This document shows positions 34,718 to 43,691 of a stretch of DNA of 64,000 bases, in pieces (within the stretch, counting starts at the first letter, position 1; each line of letters starts with the position of its first letter). Source of the stretch: Streptomyces sp. NBC_01231 (lineage in GTDB: Bacteria; Actinomycetota; Actinomycetes; Streptomycetales; Streptomycetaceae); contig CP108521.1 in assembly GCA_035999765.1 (NCBI GenBank), positions 5,704,001 to 5,768,000 on the forward strand, in the 5' to 3' direction. The notes beneath the pieces are model-generated. The model made no database searches, was not told where the DNA came from, and was given only the letters and a program-made list of their open reading frames with translations. Made by a program: the position numbers and the translations under genes.

Positions 34718-34963
34718 GTCTTACCCCCCGGGTGTCCGTTATCAACGATTTTCCACTGAAATGGATCCCTCGGCTTTCGGCGGTGCGGAAACCTGAGCCA
34801 TCTTAAATCTTCAGTCCTGGCTCGGGGCAAGGAAAGCTGAAGCCAGGTGATCAGTTTGAGCCGCAGGTCGCCTCAGTGGTTGGTGTCGGGCGAGCCGCCT
34901 TGCCACCCTCTGGGAATTCTCCATAATTCCTGCGGGCACGTTTGGCAAGAGAGGCAAGGGCAC
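34718..34963. promoter_or_regulatory. Divergent control region of cluster 3
   Basis: This 246-bp gap separates the LuxR-type gene from the small peptide gene and is AT-richer than its flanks. Two mutually exclusive inverted repeats overlap: CTTCAG/CTGAAG (34809-34814/34837-34842) and CCTGGCT/AGCCAGG (34816-34822/34841-34847). They may be a regulator site or a leader structure. Confidence 0.4.
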
Positions 34964-35164
34964 ATGTTCTCGTTTTCTTTACCTTCCCGTACGCCCGAAC
35001 GGTCTTCGTTTGCGGTCCGCATGGGATTCGCTGTCGCTACCGGTGTGCTGGCCGGAGCACTCGGGCTCTGCGCACTCCCGCACTCGGACTCCCGGCACGT
35101 GGCCGAAGCTGCCATGTTCGGCGACGTCGGCTGGAATGTGGCCGGTCCCCGGTCGGCTGCCTGA
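34964..35164 (+). CDS. Small membrane or secreted peptide of unknown function
   Basis: A 66-residue peptide from ATG 34964; ATG 35021 inside it would give a 47-residue version beginning exactly at the hydrophobic segment MGFAVATGVLAGALGLCAL. A histidine- and acid-containing tail follows (HSDSRHVAEAAMFGDVGWN). The ORF lies between the LuxR-type regulator and the thioesterase gene, on the biosynthetic strand. RBS support is modest (GAGGCAAGGG). It resembles in layout, not in sequence, the small peptide at 28,122. No family recognised. Confidence 0.45.
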   Translation: MFSFSLPSRTPERSSFAVRMGFAVATGVLAGALGLCALPHSDSRHVAEAAMFGDVGWNVAGPRSAA

Positions 35165-35198
35165 CCGCTCCAAGGCGCGAGAGATCGGTAAAATCCCT

Positions 35199-35984
35199 GT
35201 GAGTTCTTCTCCGTGGTTTTTGCGTGACCCGGCAGCGTCCGAGCGCGCGGCCCGCATCTACTGCTTCCCCCACGCGGGCGGAAACCCGCGCTCGTTCCTC
35301 GGCTGGCAGCGGGGGCTGGGGGACGACGCCGAGATCGTCGCAGTCTGCCCGCCGGGCCGTGGCCCCAGATACCAAGAGCCCTCCGCCACCGACGTGATGG
35401 AGCTCGCCGACGGTGTGGCCGCCGCCATCGTCGCCACCGCCGACCGGCCCTTCGTCCTCTTCGGACACAGCTTCGGCGCGGTCCTGGCCTTCGAGGTCGC
35501 ACGCCGTGTCGGCGGCTTGCCCGACTGCCGCCACCTGGTCGCCTCCGGGTGCTCGGCGCCCGCGCTGCTGCCCAGCAGACGCGTGGTGGAGACCGCGCGC
35601 CTCAAGGGCCGCGCGTTCACCGAGGCGGTGGGCTTCTTCGGCGGGCTGCCGCCGGAAGTGGTCGCCGACGAGGCTCTGCAGGAGCTGTTGCTGCCGCATC
35701 TGAAGGCCGACTTCCGCATGGTCGCCCAGTACACCTACCGCCCGGGCGCCCCGCTGTCCGTGCCCGTCACCCTCATCAACGGAGTCGACGACCCGCACGT
35801 GAAGGAGGCCGGTCTCGAACCGTGGGCGCGCGAATGCTCCGACGAGCCGGCCCAGCACTGGGTCGACGGCGGCCACTTCTACTTCGACGGCAGGCCCGAC
35901 GCCGTCACCGATGTCCTCCGGTCGCTCGTGAGCGCCGATCGTGGCGCGAATCCGCCTGGCGGCACGCATGTTGAGGTTATCTGA
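35199..35984 (+). CDS. Type II thioesterase
   Basis: A 261-residue alpha/beta hydrolase from GTG 35199. The type II thioesterase signatures are visible: YCFPHAGGNPRSF near the N-terminus, the nucleophile Ser91 in FGHSFGAV, Asp in NGVDDPHV and His in VDGGHFYF. These enzymes clear mis-acylated carrier proteins of NRPS and PKS lines, and some release amino acids as part of the pathway. It is the first enzyme gene after the LuxR-type regulator. Likely partners are the carriers of the proteins at 47,692, 49,965 and 54,822. Confidence 0.88.
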   Translation: MSSSPWFLRDPAASERAARIYCFPHAGGNPRSFLGWQRGLGDDAEIVAVCPPGRGPRYQEPSATDVMELADGVAAAIVATADRPFVLFGHSFGAVLAFEVARRVGGLPDCRHLVASGCSAPALLPSRRVVETARLKGRAFTEAVGFFGGLPPEVVADEALQELLLPHLKADFRMVAQYTYRPGAPLSVPVTLINGVDDPHVKEAGLEPWARECSDEPAQHWVDGGHFYFDGRPDAVTDVLRSLVSADRGANPPGGTHVEVI

Positions 35985-36030
35985 GCAGTGCCTCACACCT
36001 GCCTCACGAGCACCGCAGAGGGGAACGACC

Positions 36031-36900
36031 ATGAGCCAGTCCGCCACCGACCAGTACCGACGGGCCGTCACCTTCCACAAGCTCCATGAGGGACCCGACC
36101 CGTTCGTCGTCCCCAACCCGTGGGACGCGGGCACCGCGCGCGTCCTGACCGGGCTCGGCTTCCCCGCGCTCGCCACCACCGGCGCGGGCCTGGCCCACGC
36201 CTGCGGTCTGCCCGACGGCTTCCTCACTCGCGAGAACATCCTCGACAACGCCAGGTCGATCGTGGCCGCGACCACCCTGCCGGTGACGGCGGACCTGGAG
36301 AGCGGATTCGGTGACACGCCCGAGGAGGTCGCCGAGACCATCCGGCGCGCCGCCGCCGCGGGCCTGGTCGGCGGCTCGATCGAGGACTCCACCGGCCGCG
36401 CCGACGACCCCGTACGCCCCCTGGAGGAGGCCGTCGAGCGGGTGGCCGCCGCCGTCGCCGCCGCCAGGGAGCTCGACTTCCCGTTCACGGTGACCGCGCG
36501 GGCCGAGAACTTCTTCCAGGGCAGGCCCGATCTGCCGGACACCATCCGCCGGCTGAAGGCGTACGAGGAGGCGGGCGCCGATGTGCTCTACGCGCCCGCG
36601 CTGCCGGACGCCGACGCGATCCGCGCGGTGTGCTCCTCCGTCGAACGCCCCGTCAACGTCCTGATGGGTTCCCCCGCGCTGCCGCTGACCGTGGCCGAGC
36701 TGGGCGCCCTGGGGGTGCGCCGGATCAGCGTCGGCTCGGCGCTGTCCCGGGCCGCGCTCGGAGCGGTGGTCCGCGCGGCGACGGAGATCCGTGACCTCGG
36801 CACCTTCGGGTTCGGGGCCGAAGCCGTCCCGTATCCCGACGCCAACGCGATGATGGCGCCGGCCCGACCGGCCGGCCCGGAGAGTGATCCCGCACCGTGA
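36031..36900 (+). CDS. Isocitrate lyase/PEP mutase superfamily enzyme
   Basis: A 289-residue TIM-barrel enzyme. PVTADLESGFGDTPEEV carries the Mg-binding aspartate of the superfamily, followed by GGSIEDSTG and the TARAENFF strand. Family members cleave or form C-C bonds next to carboxylates (2-methylisocitrate, dimethylmalate, oxaloacetate) or rearrange PEP to phosphonopyruvate. The catalytic loop KKCGH-like sequence of true isocitrate lyases is not seen. No other phosphonate genes are present, so a lyase or hydrolase making a building block such as glyoxylate is the better guess. GTGA overlap with the KSIII-like gene. Confidence 0.8.
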   Translation: MSQSATDQYRRAVTFHKLHEGPDPFVVPNPWDAGTARVLTGLGFPALATTGAGLAHACGLPDGFLTRENILDNARSIVAATTLPVTADLESGFGDTPEEVAETIRRAAAAGLVGGSIEDSTGRADDPVRPLEEAVERVAAAVAAARELDFPFTVTARAENFFQGRPDLPDTIRRLKAYEEAGADVLYAPALPDADAIRAVCSSVERPVNVLMGSPALPLTVAELGALGVRRISVGSALSRAALGAVVRAATEIRDLGTFGFGAEAVPYPDANAMMAPARPAGPESDPAP

Positions 36901-37868
36901 ATGTCGCACAGGTATATCTGTCCGCCCCCCGCTACGTCATCGGCGAAACCGAGGCCGACCACACCTCGGTCAAGGACCTGCCCCGCAAGGCCCGGGAGTT
37001 CGGCATGCCTCCCAAGGCGTCGCTGTGGGGCTGGGGCAGCGTCCGGCTCACGAACGAGAGCCTGGAGACCCTGGCCGTGCGCAGCGGTCTGGCGACGCTG
37101 GAGGCCGCCGGGACCGCCCCCTCGTCCGTCGACTGCCTCGTGCTGTGTTCCACCCGTTTCCCCGGCGGCCCGCGTACCCACGGCAAGTTCATGGAGACCG
37201 TGATGTCCGGACTCGGCCTGGACAACGCCGCGTTCACCGGCATCACCCTCAACCGTTGCACCAACCTCCTGGTGGGCCTGCGCACCGCACAGGCGCTCGT
37301 GGCCGCCGGACACCACCGCACGGTGCTGGTCGTCACCACCGACCGGATCTCCGACGAAGCCGTGCGGATGGAGAACTTCGCACTGTTCAGCGACGGCGCC
37401 GCGGCGGCCCTGGTGAGCGACGCTCCCCAGGGCCCGGACTCCTACGAGATCGTGGCCGGGGCGTCCGCGCAGGACCCCCGGGCGCTGGAGTGGACCAACG
37501 AGATCAGCTCGGACCTCGCCCGCGTGGTCAACCAACGCATCCTCGACGCCGTCGACATGAAGGTCGGCGACATAGACGGTGTCCTGCACCTCAACCTCTA
37601 CAAGCCCATCGTCGTACTCAAGGAACGTCAGGCCGGGTTCACCAAAGAGCAGTTGTTCCTCGACAACATCCCCCGCGTCGGCCACTGCTTCGCCGCCGAT
37701 CCGCTCATCAACCTCGCGGACCGGGCCACGGCCGGACACCTGCGGGACGACGGCCACTACCTGCTGGCGGCAAGCGTGCCCGGCGTCCGGGTCGGCGTGC
37801 TGCTGCGCAAGCTGCCGACCGCACCGACCACCGAGGCGGCGGCCACCGAGACCCGGGAGCTTCGATGA
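36897..37868 (+). CDS. Atypical KAS III-like (FabH/CerJ-type) enzyme
   Basis: A 323-residue thiolase-fold protein from GTG 36897. The nucleophile is Cys121 in TLNRCTNLLVG. At the place of the FabH asparagine (GNTSAAS) it has GHCFAADP, so Asn is replaced by His, and the PHQAN histidine motif appears degenerate as HLNLYKP. FabH relatives with altered residues, such as CerJ, act as acyltransferases forming esters or amides rather than C-C bonds. It probably moves an acyl group to a cluster 3 intermediate. The gene is coupled by 4-nt overlaps to the lyase-like gene upstream and the oxidase gene downstream. Confidence 0.8.
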   Translation: MNVAQVYLSAPRYVIGETEADHTSVKDLPRKAREFGMPPKASLWGWGSVRLTNESLETLAVRSGLATLEAAGTAPSSVDCLVLCSTRFPGGPRTHGKFMETVMSGLGLDNAAFTGITLNRCTNLLVGLRTAQALVAAGHHRTVLVVTTDRISDEAVRMENFALFSDGAAAALVSDAPQGPDSYEIVAGASAQDPRALEWTNEISSDLARVVNQRILDAVDMKVGDIDGVLHLNLYKPIVVLKERQAGFTKEQLFLDNIPRVGHCFAADPLINLADRATAGHLRDDGHYLLAASVPGVRVGVLLRKLPTAPTTEAAATETRELR

Positions 37869-40126
37869 ACGCACACACCGGATTCCCCCTTCCCGACCTG
37901 ACCACGTCGCTGCCCCGCGCCCCCTTCCACTTCAGTCCGAAAGCAGCCGAGGAGGCCGCGGCGGTCATCGCCGGGGAACCGGCCGGTGTCTTCCGGCAGT
38001 TACTCGGCAACCAGGAAAGCGAGACCACGCTGCTCGTCTCCCGCCGCGCCCTGGAAGCGTTCCTCACCACCGCGCAGTCGGAGTCGCCGCCCTCGTCGCA
38101 GCCGCGAGGAGACGCCGACGCCGACGCCGTCGCCGCGTGGGTGGAGCAGACCCGCGCCGAGCTCGCGCCGGACCTCGGCGCGCTGCGCGAGGCCGACCCC
38201 GAGACACGCGAACTCGTGCTGCGTCAGCGCGCTCCCCTCGCCCTGCTCGGCGGCTGCTGGCTCGACACCGTCTCGCAGGCCGCCACCCAGCCGTCCGTCA
38301 TCGTCAACCGCCTCTTCGGCCAGTACTTCCTCCTACAAGGTGAGGGCATTCCGCAGCGTGGGCAGCCGGCCCGGCGCCGGCGGGCCCTGACCGAACTGGG
38401 CGTCCACCTGCCCGAGATCGAGGCCGCGGACTTCCTGCGGCAGGCCTCGGCCCGCCCGCTGACCGTCCTGCACGCCTCCTTCCACCTCGCGCTCTCCCGG
38501 CTGCCGGCCTCCTTCCTGCCCGAAGTGGTCGGCGTGCACTACGCCATGGCCGCGCTGGGCGTCGACGATCTGCTCCTGGGCACCGAGCCGCACCTGCCGG
38601 AGGCCGAGGCCCGTACCGTCCTCGCCGACTACCTCTCGCTCACCGACCGGTCGCCGACCGGGGACGAGGACCGCCGCCGCACGCTCACCGCGATCGCCCT
38701 CGTCCTGAGGCTGGAGCGGGAGCACACCGCCCTGCTCACCGAACTGGCCGCCTGGCACGAGGGGCTCTCCCTGGACGCCAGGGTCGCGCAGATCGTGGCC
38801 CGCCACGCGCCGTTCGCCGGCCGCCAGCACCGCAGCGTCCGCATGGGCGACCGGCGGCTGTCGGACTGGCTGGACGGCGAAGACCTCGACCTGGCCGCGT
38901 TCGTCGCCGAGTTCCGCGCCTCACGGCAGCTGAGGCCCGGTCGCGACGGAACGTGCCGGTTCCTGAAGTCCATCAAGTTCGGCGGCCCGATGTTCGGCAT
39001 CTTCGACGAGCGCGAGGCGGCCACCTTCACGGCCTGGGCGCAGGCCGTGGAAGCCGGCGAACCCGCCGACCTCGACTTCGCCCCCAACACCGCGGGAGAC
39101 GACCGGGCCGAGGGCTGGGCCCGGGCCCTGCGCGGCACCGCGGCCGAGGACCTTGACGACGTCGTCCTCGCCGACGCCGAAAGCGGGCTGGACGACCGGC
39201 GGTTGTTCCACCGCGTCGTCAACGTCGAGCAGTATCCCCACATCCTGACCACCGCCCGGGACCGGGCCGAGGCGGGCCTCACCGACGCGGAGATCCTCTT
39301 CACCCACGGCGCCGGCGGACGGCTCACCAACGCCGAGTACTTCGACTACACGCCCGAGGCGCTCATGGAGCGGGTCGAGCGCGTCTACTGGGACAAGCTG
39401 GTCGACCCCTACCAGCCGCTCACCGAGATCCCGGACCGCGACGAGGTCATCTTCGAGCAGACCACCTTCGCACTCGGCAGCCTCATCGACGGCAGCTGGG
39501 CCCACCGCATCGGCAACCTCGGCCGCAACCACCGGCAGAGCGACGCCATGCTGTTCGGGATCTACGCCGACGAAATGGGCCGCGGCGACGTCACCAAGAA
39601 CCACATCACGCTCATCCACCAGGTCCTCGCCAGCATGGACATCCACCTGCCGCACATCCGGCAGCCGGAATTCCTCGAGCAGGGCGATCTCCCCGACCAC
39701 CTCTACGGGTTCTCGATCCACCAGGTCTGCCTGTCGCTCTTCCCCGACACGCTCTACAACGAGATCCTGGGCTACAACCTGGGCATCGAGATGTTCGGCC
39801 TGGGGGAGATGCGGCTCCACGAGATACAGAAGCTGCGCCGGCACAACCTCGACATCTCCTACGAGGAGGCCCATCTGTCGATCGACAACTTCTCCGCCGG
39901 ACACGCCCGGCAGTCGGCCGACATCATCGTCTCCTACCTCGACGACGTGCGGCGCGCCTCCGGCGACGCGGCCGTCCAACAGGAGTGGCGCCGCATCTGG
40001 CGCGGCTACGCCTCCTTCGCGTACTTCGTCGAGCATCAGCTGGTCAAGCAGATCCGGGCGCGGGAGCGGACACAGGCGGCGTCCGCGCCCACCGTTCAGC
40101 CCGACGACGTCGACCTGCTCATCTGA
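37865..40126 (+). CDS. Heme-oxygenase-like diiron oxidase (HDO), tandem-domain
   Basis: A 753-residue protein of the iron-containing redox enzyme family. The C-terminal half (about 480-745) carries the probable metal ligands: Glu570 and His580 in YADEMGRGDVTKNH, an acidic helix GIEMFGLGEM and a late helix with AHLSIDNFSAGH. The N-terminal half (about 120-400) looks like a second copy of the fold that has lost them: LFGQYFLLQGEG stands opposite LFGIYADEMGRG. HDOs catalyse N-oxygenation (SznF), C-C cleavage of amino or fatty acids (BesC, UndA) and related O2 chemistry. Codon 46 is TTA (38000-38002), predicting bldA dependence. The substrate is unknown; a carrier- or hydrazine-bound intermediate is plausible. 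Confidence 0.8.
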   Translation: MNAHTGFPLPDLTTSLPRAPFHFSPKAAEEAAAVIAGEPAGVFRQLLGNQESETTLLVSRRALEAFLTTAQSESPPSSQPRGDADADAVAAWVEQTRAELAPDLGALREADPETRELVLRQRAPLALLGGCWLDTVSQAATQPSVIVNRLFGQYFLLQGEGIPQRGQPARRRRALTELGVHLPEIEAADFLRQASARPLTVLHASFHLALSRLPASFLPEVVGVHYAMAALGVDDLLLGTEPHLPEAEARTVLADYLSLTDRSPTGDEDRRRTLTAIALVLRLEREHTALLTELAAWHEGLSLDARVAQIVARHAPFAGRQHRSVRMGDRRLSDWLDGEDLDLAAFVAEFRASRQLRPGRDGTCRFLKSIKFGGPMFGIFDEREAATFTAWAQAVEAGEPADLDFAPNTAGDDRAEGWARALRGTAAEDLDDVVLADAESGLDDRRLFHRVVNVEQYPHILTTARDRAEAGLTDAEILFTHGAGGRLTNAEYFDYTPEALMERVERVYWDKLVDPYQPLTEIPDRDEVIFEQTTFALGSLIDGSWAHRIGNLGRNHRQSDAMLFGIYADEMGRGDVTKNHITLIHQVLASMDIHLPHIRQPEFLEQGDLPDHLYGFSIHQVCLSLFPDTLYNEILGYNLGIEMFGLGEMRLHEIQKLRRHNLDISYEEAHLSIDNFSAGHARQSADIIVSYLDDVRRASGDAAVQQEWRRIWRGYASFAYFVEHQLVKQIRARERTQAASAPTVQPDDVDLLI

Positions 40127-40182
40127 CTCTCCGTGCAGGACCACCGCCCCCTCCGCCCTTCCTTCCAGCACGGAGAATCACC

Positions 40183-41391
40183 TTGGGACCGACCACGAGC
40201 TTCGACCCGGAAATCCTCGGCCTCCCCTTCTACGACGACCGGCACCGTCGCCTCGCCGACGCCATCGGCACCTGGTGCGACGACCGCACCGCCCTGTGGG
40301 ACGAGGTCCGGGCGGAGGAACCGGACAAGGCCGGCCTGCGCCTCGTACGACACCTGGGGGAGGACGGCTGGCTCGCCTTCCTGGACCCCGGCTCCGATCC
40401 TGAGACCCGACCGGGCGACTACCGCAGCATCTGCCTCATGCGCGAGGCGCTCGCGTACGCGGAGGACCTGGCCGATTTCGCGTTCTCCATCCAGGCCTTG
40501 GCCGCGACGCCCCTGATCCGCTTCGGAACCGACGACCAGAAGCTCCGCCACCTGCCGCGCATGGCGCAGGGCTCACTCGTCGGCGCCTTCGCGGTCTCGG
40601 AGGAACAGGCGGGCTCCGACGTCGCCGCCGTCGGCCTCGCCGCCGAACGCACCGACGACGGCGGCTACGTCCTCAACGGGCACAAGGCGTGGATCGCCAA
40701 CGGCACCATCGCCGACGTGTACATCGTCATAGCCCGCACCGGCGAAGGCCCCGGCCCGCTGGGACTGACGGCCTTCCTGGTGCCCGCCGACACCCCCGGG
40801 GTACGGGTCAGCGGCCGGCCGGTCCCGGTAGCCCCCCGCTCGTTCGCCCACCTCGCCTTCGAGGACTGCCGGGTGCCGGCCGAGGCCGTGCTGGGCAAGC
40901 CCGGGCGGGGCTTCGTCATCGCCATGGACCTGCTCGAACGCTTCCGGATGACCGTGGGCGCGGCGGCACTCGGCTTCGCCCGCCGGGCAGCCGACACCGC
41001 TCTGGCACGCGCCCGCACCCGACAGGTCGGCGGTTCCCTGCTCATCGACCACCAACTGACGAAGGCGTCCCTGGCCGACATGGACGTAAAGCTCAATGCC
41101 GCCGCCCTGCTGGTGGCCCGGGCCGCCTGGGAGGCCGACCGCGGCAGCCCCCGCTTCGCCCGCCACTCCAGCATCGCCAAGCTCCACGCCACCGAGGAGG
41201 CGCAGCGCATCGTCGACACGGCCGTGCAACTGCTCGGCGCCTCGGGCGTCGTCAAGGACAGCGTCACCGAGCGTCTGTACCGGCAGATCCGATCTCTGAG
41301 AATCTACGAGGGCACCTCGGAGATCATGCGGTTGACGATCGCGGGAACCCTCGACACACGTCGTGCCGACCGCGCCGCCCGCGACCTGTGA
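40183..41391 (+). CDS. Acyl-CoA dehydrogenase-like flavoenzyme
   Basis: A 402-residue protein. The start is TTG 40183 with CGGAG 7 nt upstream, giving the family's normal length. The signatures are present in order: FAVSEEQAGSDVA (FAD contact), GHKAWIANG, ERFRMTVGAAALGFARRA and the C-terminal YEGTSEIMRLTIAG with the base glutamate region. It would oxidise an acyl thioester, on CoA or a carrier, alpha-beta. In triacsin biosynthesis an enzyme of this family oxidises an acylated hydrazinoacetyl unit on a carrier protein to the hydrazone; a similar role here is inferred from the accompanying ligase, carrier and GNAT. Confidence 0.88.
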   Translation: MGPTTSFDPEILGLPFYDDRHRRLADAIGTWCDDRTALWDEVRAEEPDKAGLRLVRHLGEDGWLAFLDPGSDPETRPGDYRSICLMREALAYAEDLADFAFSIQALAATPLIRFGTDDQKLRHLPRMAQGSLVGAFAVSEEQAGSDVAAVGLAAERTDDGGYVLNGHKAWIANGTIADVYIVIARTGEGPGPLGLTAFLVPADTPGVRVSGRPVPVAPRSFAHLAFEDCRVPAEAVLGKPGRGFVIAMDLLERFRMTVGAAALGFARRAADTALARARTRQVGGSLLIDHQLTKASLADMDVKLNAAALLVARAAWEADRGSPRFARHSSIAKLHATEEAQRIVDTAVQLLGASGVVKDSVTERLYRQIRSLRIYEGTSEIMRLTIAGTLDTRRADRAARDL

Positions 41392-41445
41392 CCTGTGATC
41401 TGTGACCAATCCAGTCCCGCCGTCGAGTCGACAAGGAGTTCCCGG

Positions 41446-42579
41446 GTGACCACCCCGATCGAAGCGGTCCGGCAGCCGGATCCGTACCCCTACTACGCGA
41501 CCCTGGTGGCCGAGCGTCCGCTGGCGTTCGACGAGGCCGTGGGCGCCTGGGTGGCGTGTGACGCCGCGGCGGTACGAGCCGTACTGGGCGCCACCGCCCT
41601 GCGGGTGCGCCCGCCCGTCGAGCCGGTGCCCGCCGGGATCGTCGGGACCCCGGCCGGCGACGTTTTCGGCGACCTGGTGCGGATGACCGACGGCGAACCG
41701 CAGCACCGCCTGAAGGCCGTGGTCGTCGACGCCCTCGGGCACGTCGACAGGGCACGCGCGGCCCACCTGGCCGCCGAACGGACCCGCGACGTCCTCGCGG
41801 CGGGCGGCCGGCCGCCCTTCGAGGAGCTGATGTTCGGTGTGCCCGCCCGGGTCGTGGCGGCGCTCTGCGGACTCGACCAGGGGACGGACGCCGAAGCCGC
41901 CAGGCTCATCGGTGACTTCGTCCAGTGCATCCCCGCCTCCGCCACCCCCGAGCAGCAGAAGGCCGCGGCGCTCGCGGCCGGCCGGCTCCAGGAGCTGCTG
42001 GGTCCCGGGATCGAGCGGGGGGAGGACGGCACGGGCCTGCTCGGGGACCTCGTACGGGCCGCGCGCCATGCCTCCTGGTCCCGTACCGCGCCGCTGCTGT
42101 CCAACGCGGTCGGCTTCCTGTCCCAGACCTACGACGCCACGGCAGGCCTGATCGGCAACACCCTGGTGGCGTTGGCCCGTGGTGCGCGGCTGCCCTCCGG
42201 CTTCGCCGACGCCGAGGCGTTCGTCCGCGAGGTCGTACGCCACGACGCGCCGATCCAGAACACCCGCCGCTTCGCCGCCGAGGCGTTCCGCCACGGCGAG
42301 GCCGAGATCTCCCCGGGCGAACAGGTGCTGGTGGTCCTCGCCGCCGCCAACCGCGACCCGGCCGCCAACCCCGATCCGCACGCCTTCCGGCCCGGCCGCC
42401 CGGACCCGGCGGTCTTCACCTTCGGCGCCGCAGCGCACCGCTGCCCCGGTCAGACGCTGGCCGTCACCGTGGCGGTCGCGGTCGTCCGCGAGGTGCTCGC
42501 GGCAGGTTTCGACCCGGCGGAGCTGCCGGACGCGGTGACGTACCGGCCATTGGCCAACGCCCGCATTCCGGTGCTCTAG
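41446..42579 (+). CDS. Cytochrome P450
   Basis: A 377-residue P450 from GTG 41446 (AAGGAG 8 nt upstream); an in-frame ATG at 41,395 has no RBS. The heme loop is FTFGAAAHRCPGQ with the thiolate Cys333, and the ExxR motif is EVVR in FVREVVRHDAP. The I-helix has SQTYDATAGLIGN rather than the usual A-G-x-x-T-T, which suggests altered oxygen activation. Slightly short for a bacterial P450. It is probably a late oxidase of cluster 3. Electron partners are not encoded in the window. Confidence 0.88.
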   Translation: MTTPIEAVRQPDPYPYYATLVAERPLAFDEAVGAWVACDAAAVRAVLGATALRVRPPVEPVPAGIVGTPAGDVFGDLVRMTDGEPQHRLKAVVVDALGHVDRARAAHLAAERTRDVLAAGGRPPFEELMFGVPARVVAALCGLDQGTDAEAARLIGDFVQCIPASATPEQQKAAALAAGRLQELLGPGIERGEDGTGLLGDLVRAARHASWSRTAPLLSNAVGFLSQTYDATAGLIGNTLVALARGARLPSGFADAEAFVREVVRHDAPIQNTRRFAAEAFRHGEAEISPGEQVLVVLAAANRDPAANPDPHAFRPGRPDPAVFTFGAAAHRCPGQTLAVTVAVAVVREVLAAGFDPAELPDAVTYRPLANARIPVL

Positions 42580-42629
42580 CCGTCGCACGACCCACGCACA
42601 GAATCCCTCGAAGAGAGAGTACGAAGCCG

Positions 42630-43691
42630 ATGTCGGACAGGCCACGCTTGTGGATGCGGCACGAGTCCCGTACCGGTGAGCGCCGGGCACCGCTCGTTCC
42701 CGAGGACGCCGCGCGGCTCGTCGCGCAGGGCGTCGAGATCACCGTCGAGGAGGCACCGCAGCGTGCCTTCCCCCTCGCAGACTACGTCGCGGCCGGCTGC
42801 CGCACCGCACCGTCCGGCAGCTGGACCGACGCCCCGCGGGACACCTACATCCTGGGCCTGAAGGAACTGCCCGACGAACCGGCGCACCTGGTGCACCGTC
42901 ACATCTACTTCGGCCATGCCTACAAGGGCCAGACCGGTGCCCGCGAGCTGCTCGACCGGTTCACCCCCGACGGAGCGCTGCTGGACCTGGAATACCTGAC
43001 GGACGAGGACGGCCGGCGTGTGGCCGCGTTCGGGTACTGGGCCGGATACGTCGGCGCGGCACTGGCCGTGCTCCACCACCGTGGGCTGCTCCAAGCCCCG
43101 CTGGAGCCGCTGGACCGGGCCGCGCTGGACGCCCGGCTCGCCGCCACGGAATCACCGTCGGACGAGAGGGCCCTGGTGATCGGCGCGCTCGGCCGCAGCG
43201 GCCGCGGCGCCTGCGACGCCCTGGAGACGGCGGGCATCACCCCCACCCGCTGGGACGTGGCGGAGACCCGCGCCCTGGACCGGACGGCGCTGCTCGACCA
43301 CGACATCCTCGTCAACACCGTGCTCACCACCCGGCCCGTGCCGCCCTTCCTCACCTCCGCGGACCTCGACGACGCCGGGCGGCGCCTGTCCCTCATCTCG
43401 GATGTCACCTGCGACGTCACCTCCGAGTGCAACGTCCTGCCGGTCTACGACGAGATCACCGACTGGGAGCACCCGGTCCGGCGGCTGCGCGAAGGCGGAC
43501 GGCCGGCCGACCTGATCGCCATCGACAACCTGCCCTCGCTGCTGCCGGTGGAGTCCAGCCGTGCCTTCTCGGCCGAGCTGTACCCCCAGCTGCTGCTCCT
43601 GAACGACGCCGGCACGGCCTGGGAGCGCGCGCTGCTGGCCTTCGAGACCGCGGTCGCCACCAACAGCAAGGGAAGCACCCGTGCCCGTTAG
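42630..43691 (+). CDS. Saccharopine dehydrogenase, lysine-forming type (LYS1-like)
   Basis: A 353-residue protein of the alanine dehydrogenase/PNT-like fold. RLWMRHESRTGERRAPLVPE resembles the N-terminus of LYS1-type saccharopine dehydrogenases, with HIYFGHAYKGQTG (active-site His-Lys region) and SDVTCDVTSECNVLPV later. LYS1 interconverts saccharopine with lysine and 2-oxoglutarate using NAD. Bacteria such as Streptomyces make lysine by the diaminopimelate route, so this gene is not needed for primary lysine synthesis. Its place beside a LYS9-like gene and the hydrazine genes suggests lysine recycling. It overlaps the next gene by 11 nt. Confidence 0.85.
   Translation: MSDRPRLWMRHESRTGERRAPLVPEDAARLVAQGVEITVEEAPQRAFPLADYVAAGCRTAPSGSWTDAPRDTYILGLKELPDEPAHLVHRHIYFGHAYKGQTGARELLDRFTPDGALLDLEYLTDEDGRRVAAFGYWAGYVGAALAVLHHRGLLQAPLEPLDRAALDARLAATESPSDERALVIGALGRSGRGACDALETAGITPTRWDVAETRALDRTALLDHDILVNTVLTTRPVPPFLTSADLDDAGRRLSLISDVTCDVTSECNVLPVYDEITDWEHPVRRLREGGRPADLIAIDNLPSLLPVESSRAFSAELYPQLLLLNDAGTAWERALLAFETAVATNSKGSTRAR

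Noticed and set aside
36031..36900. Phosphonate biosynthesis indicated by a PEP-mutase-like enzyme
   Set aside because: No phosphonopyruvate decarboxylase or other phosphonate genes are nearby, and the superfamily mostly contains lyases.
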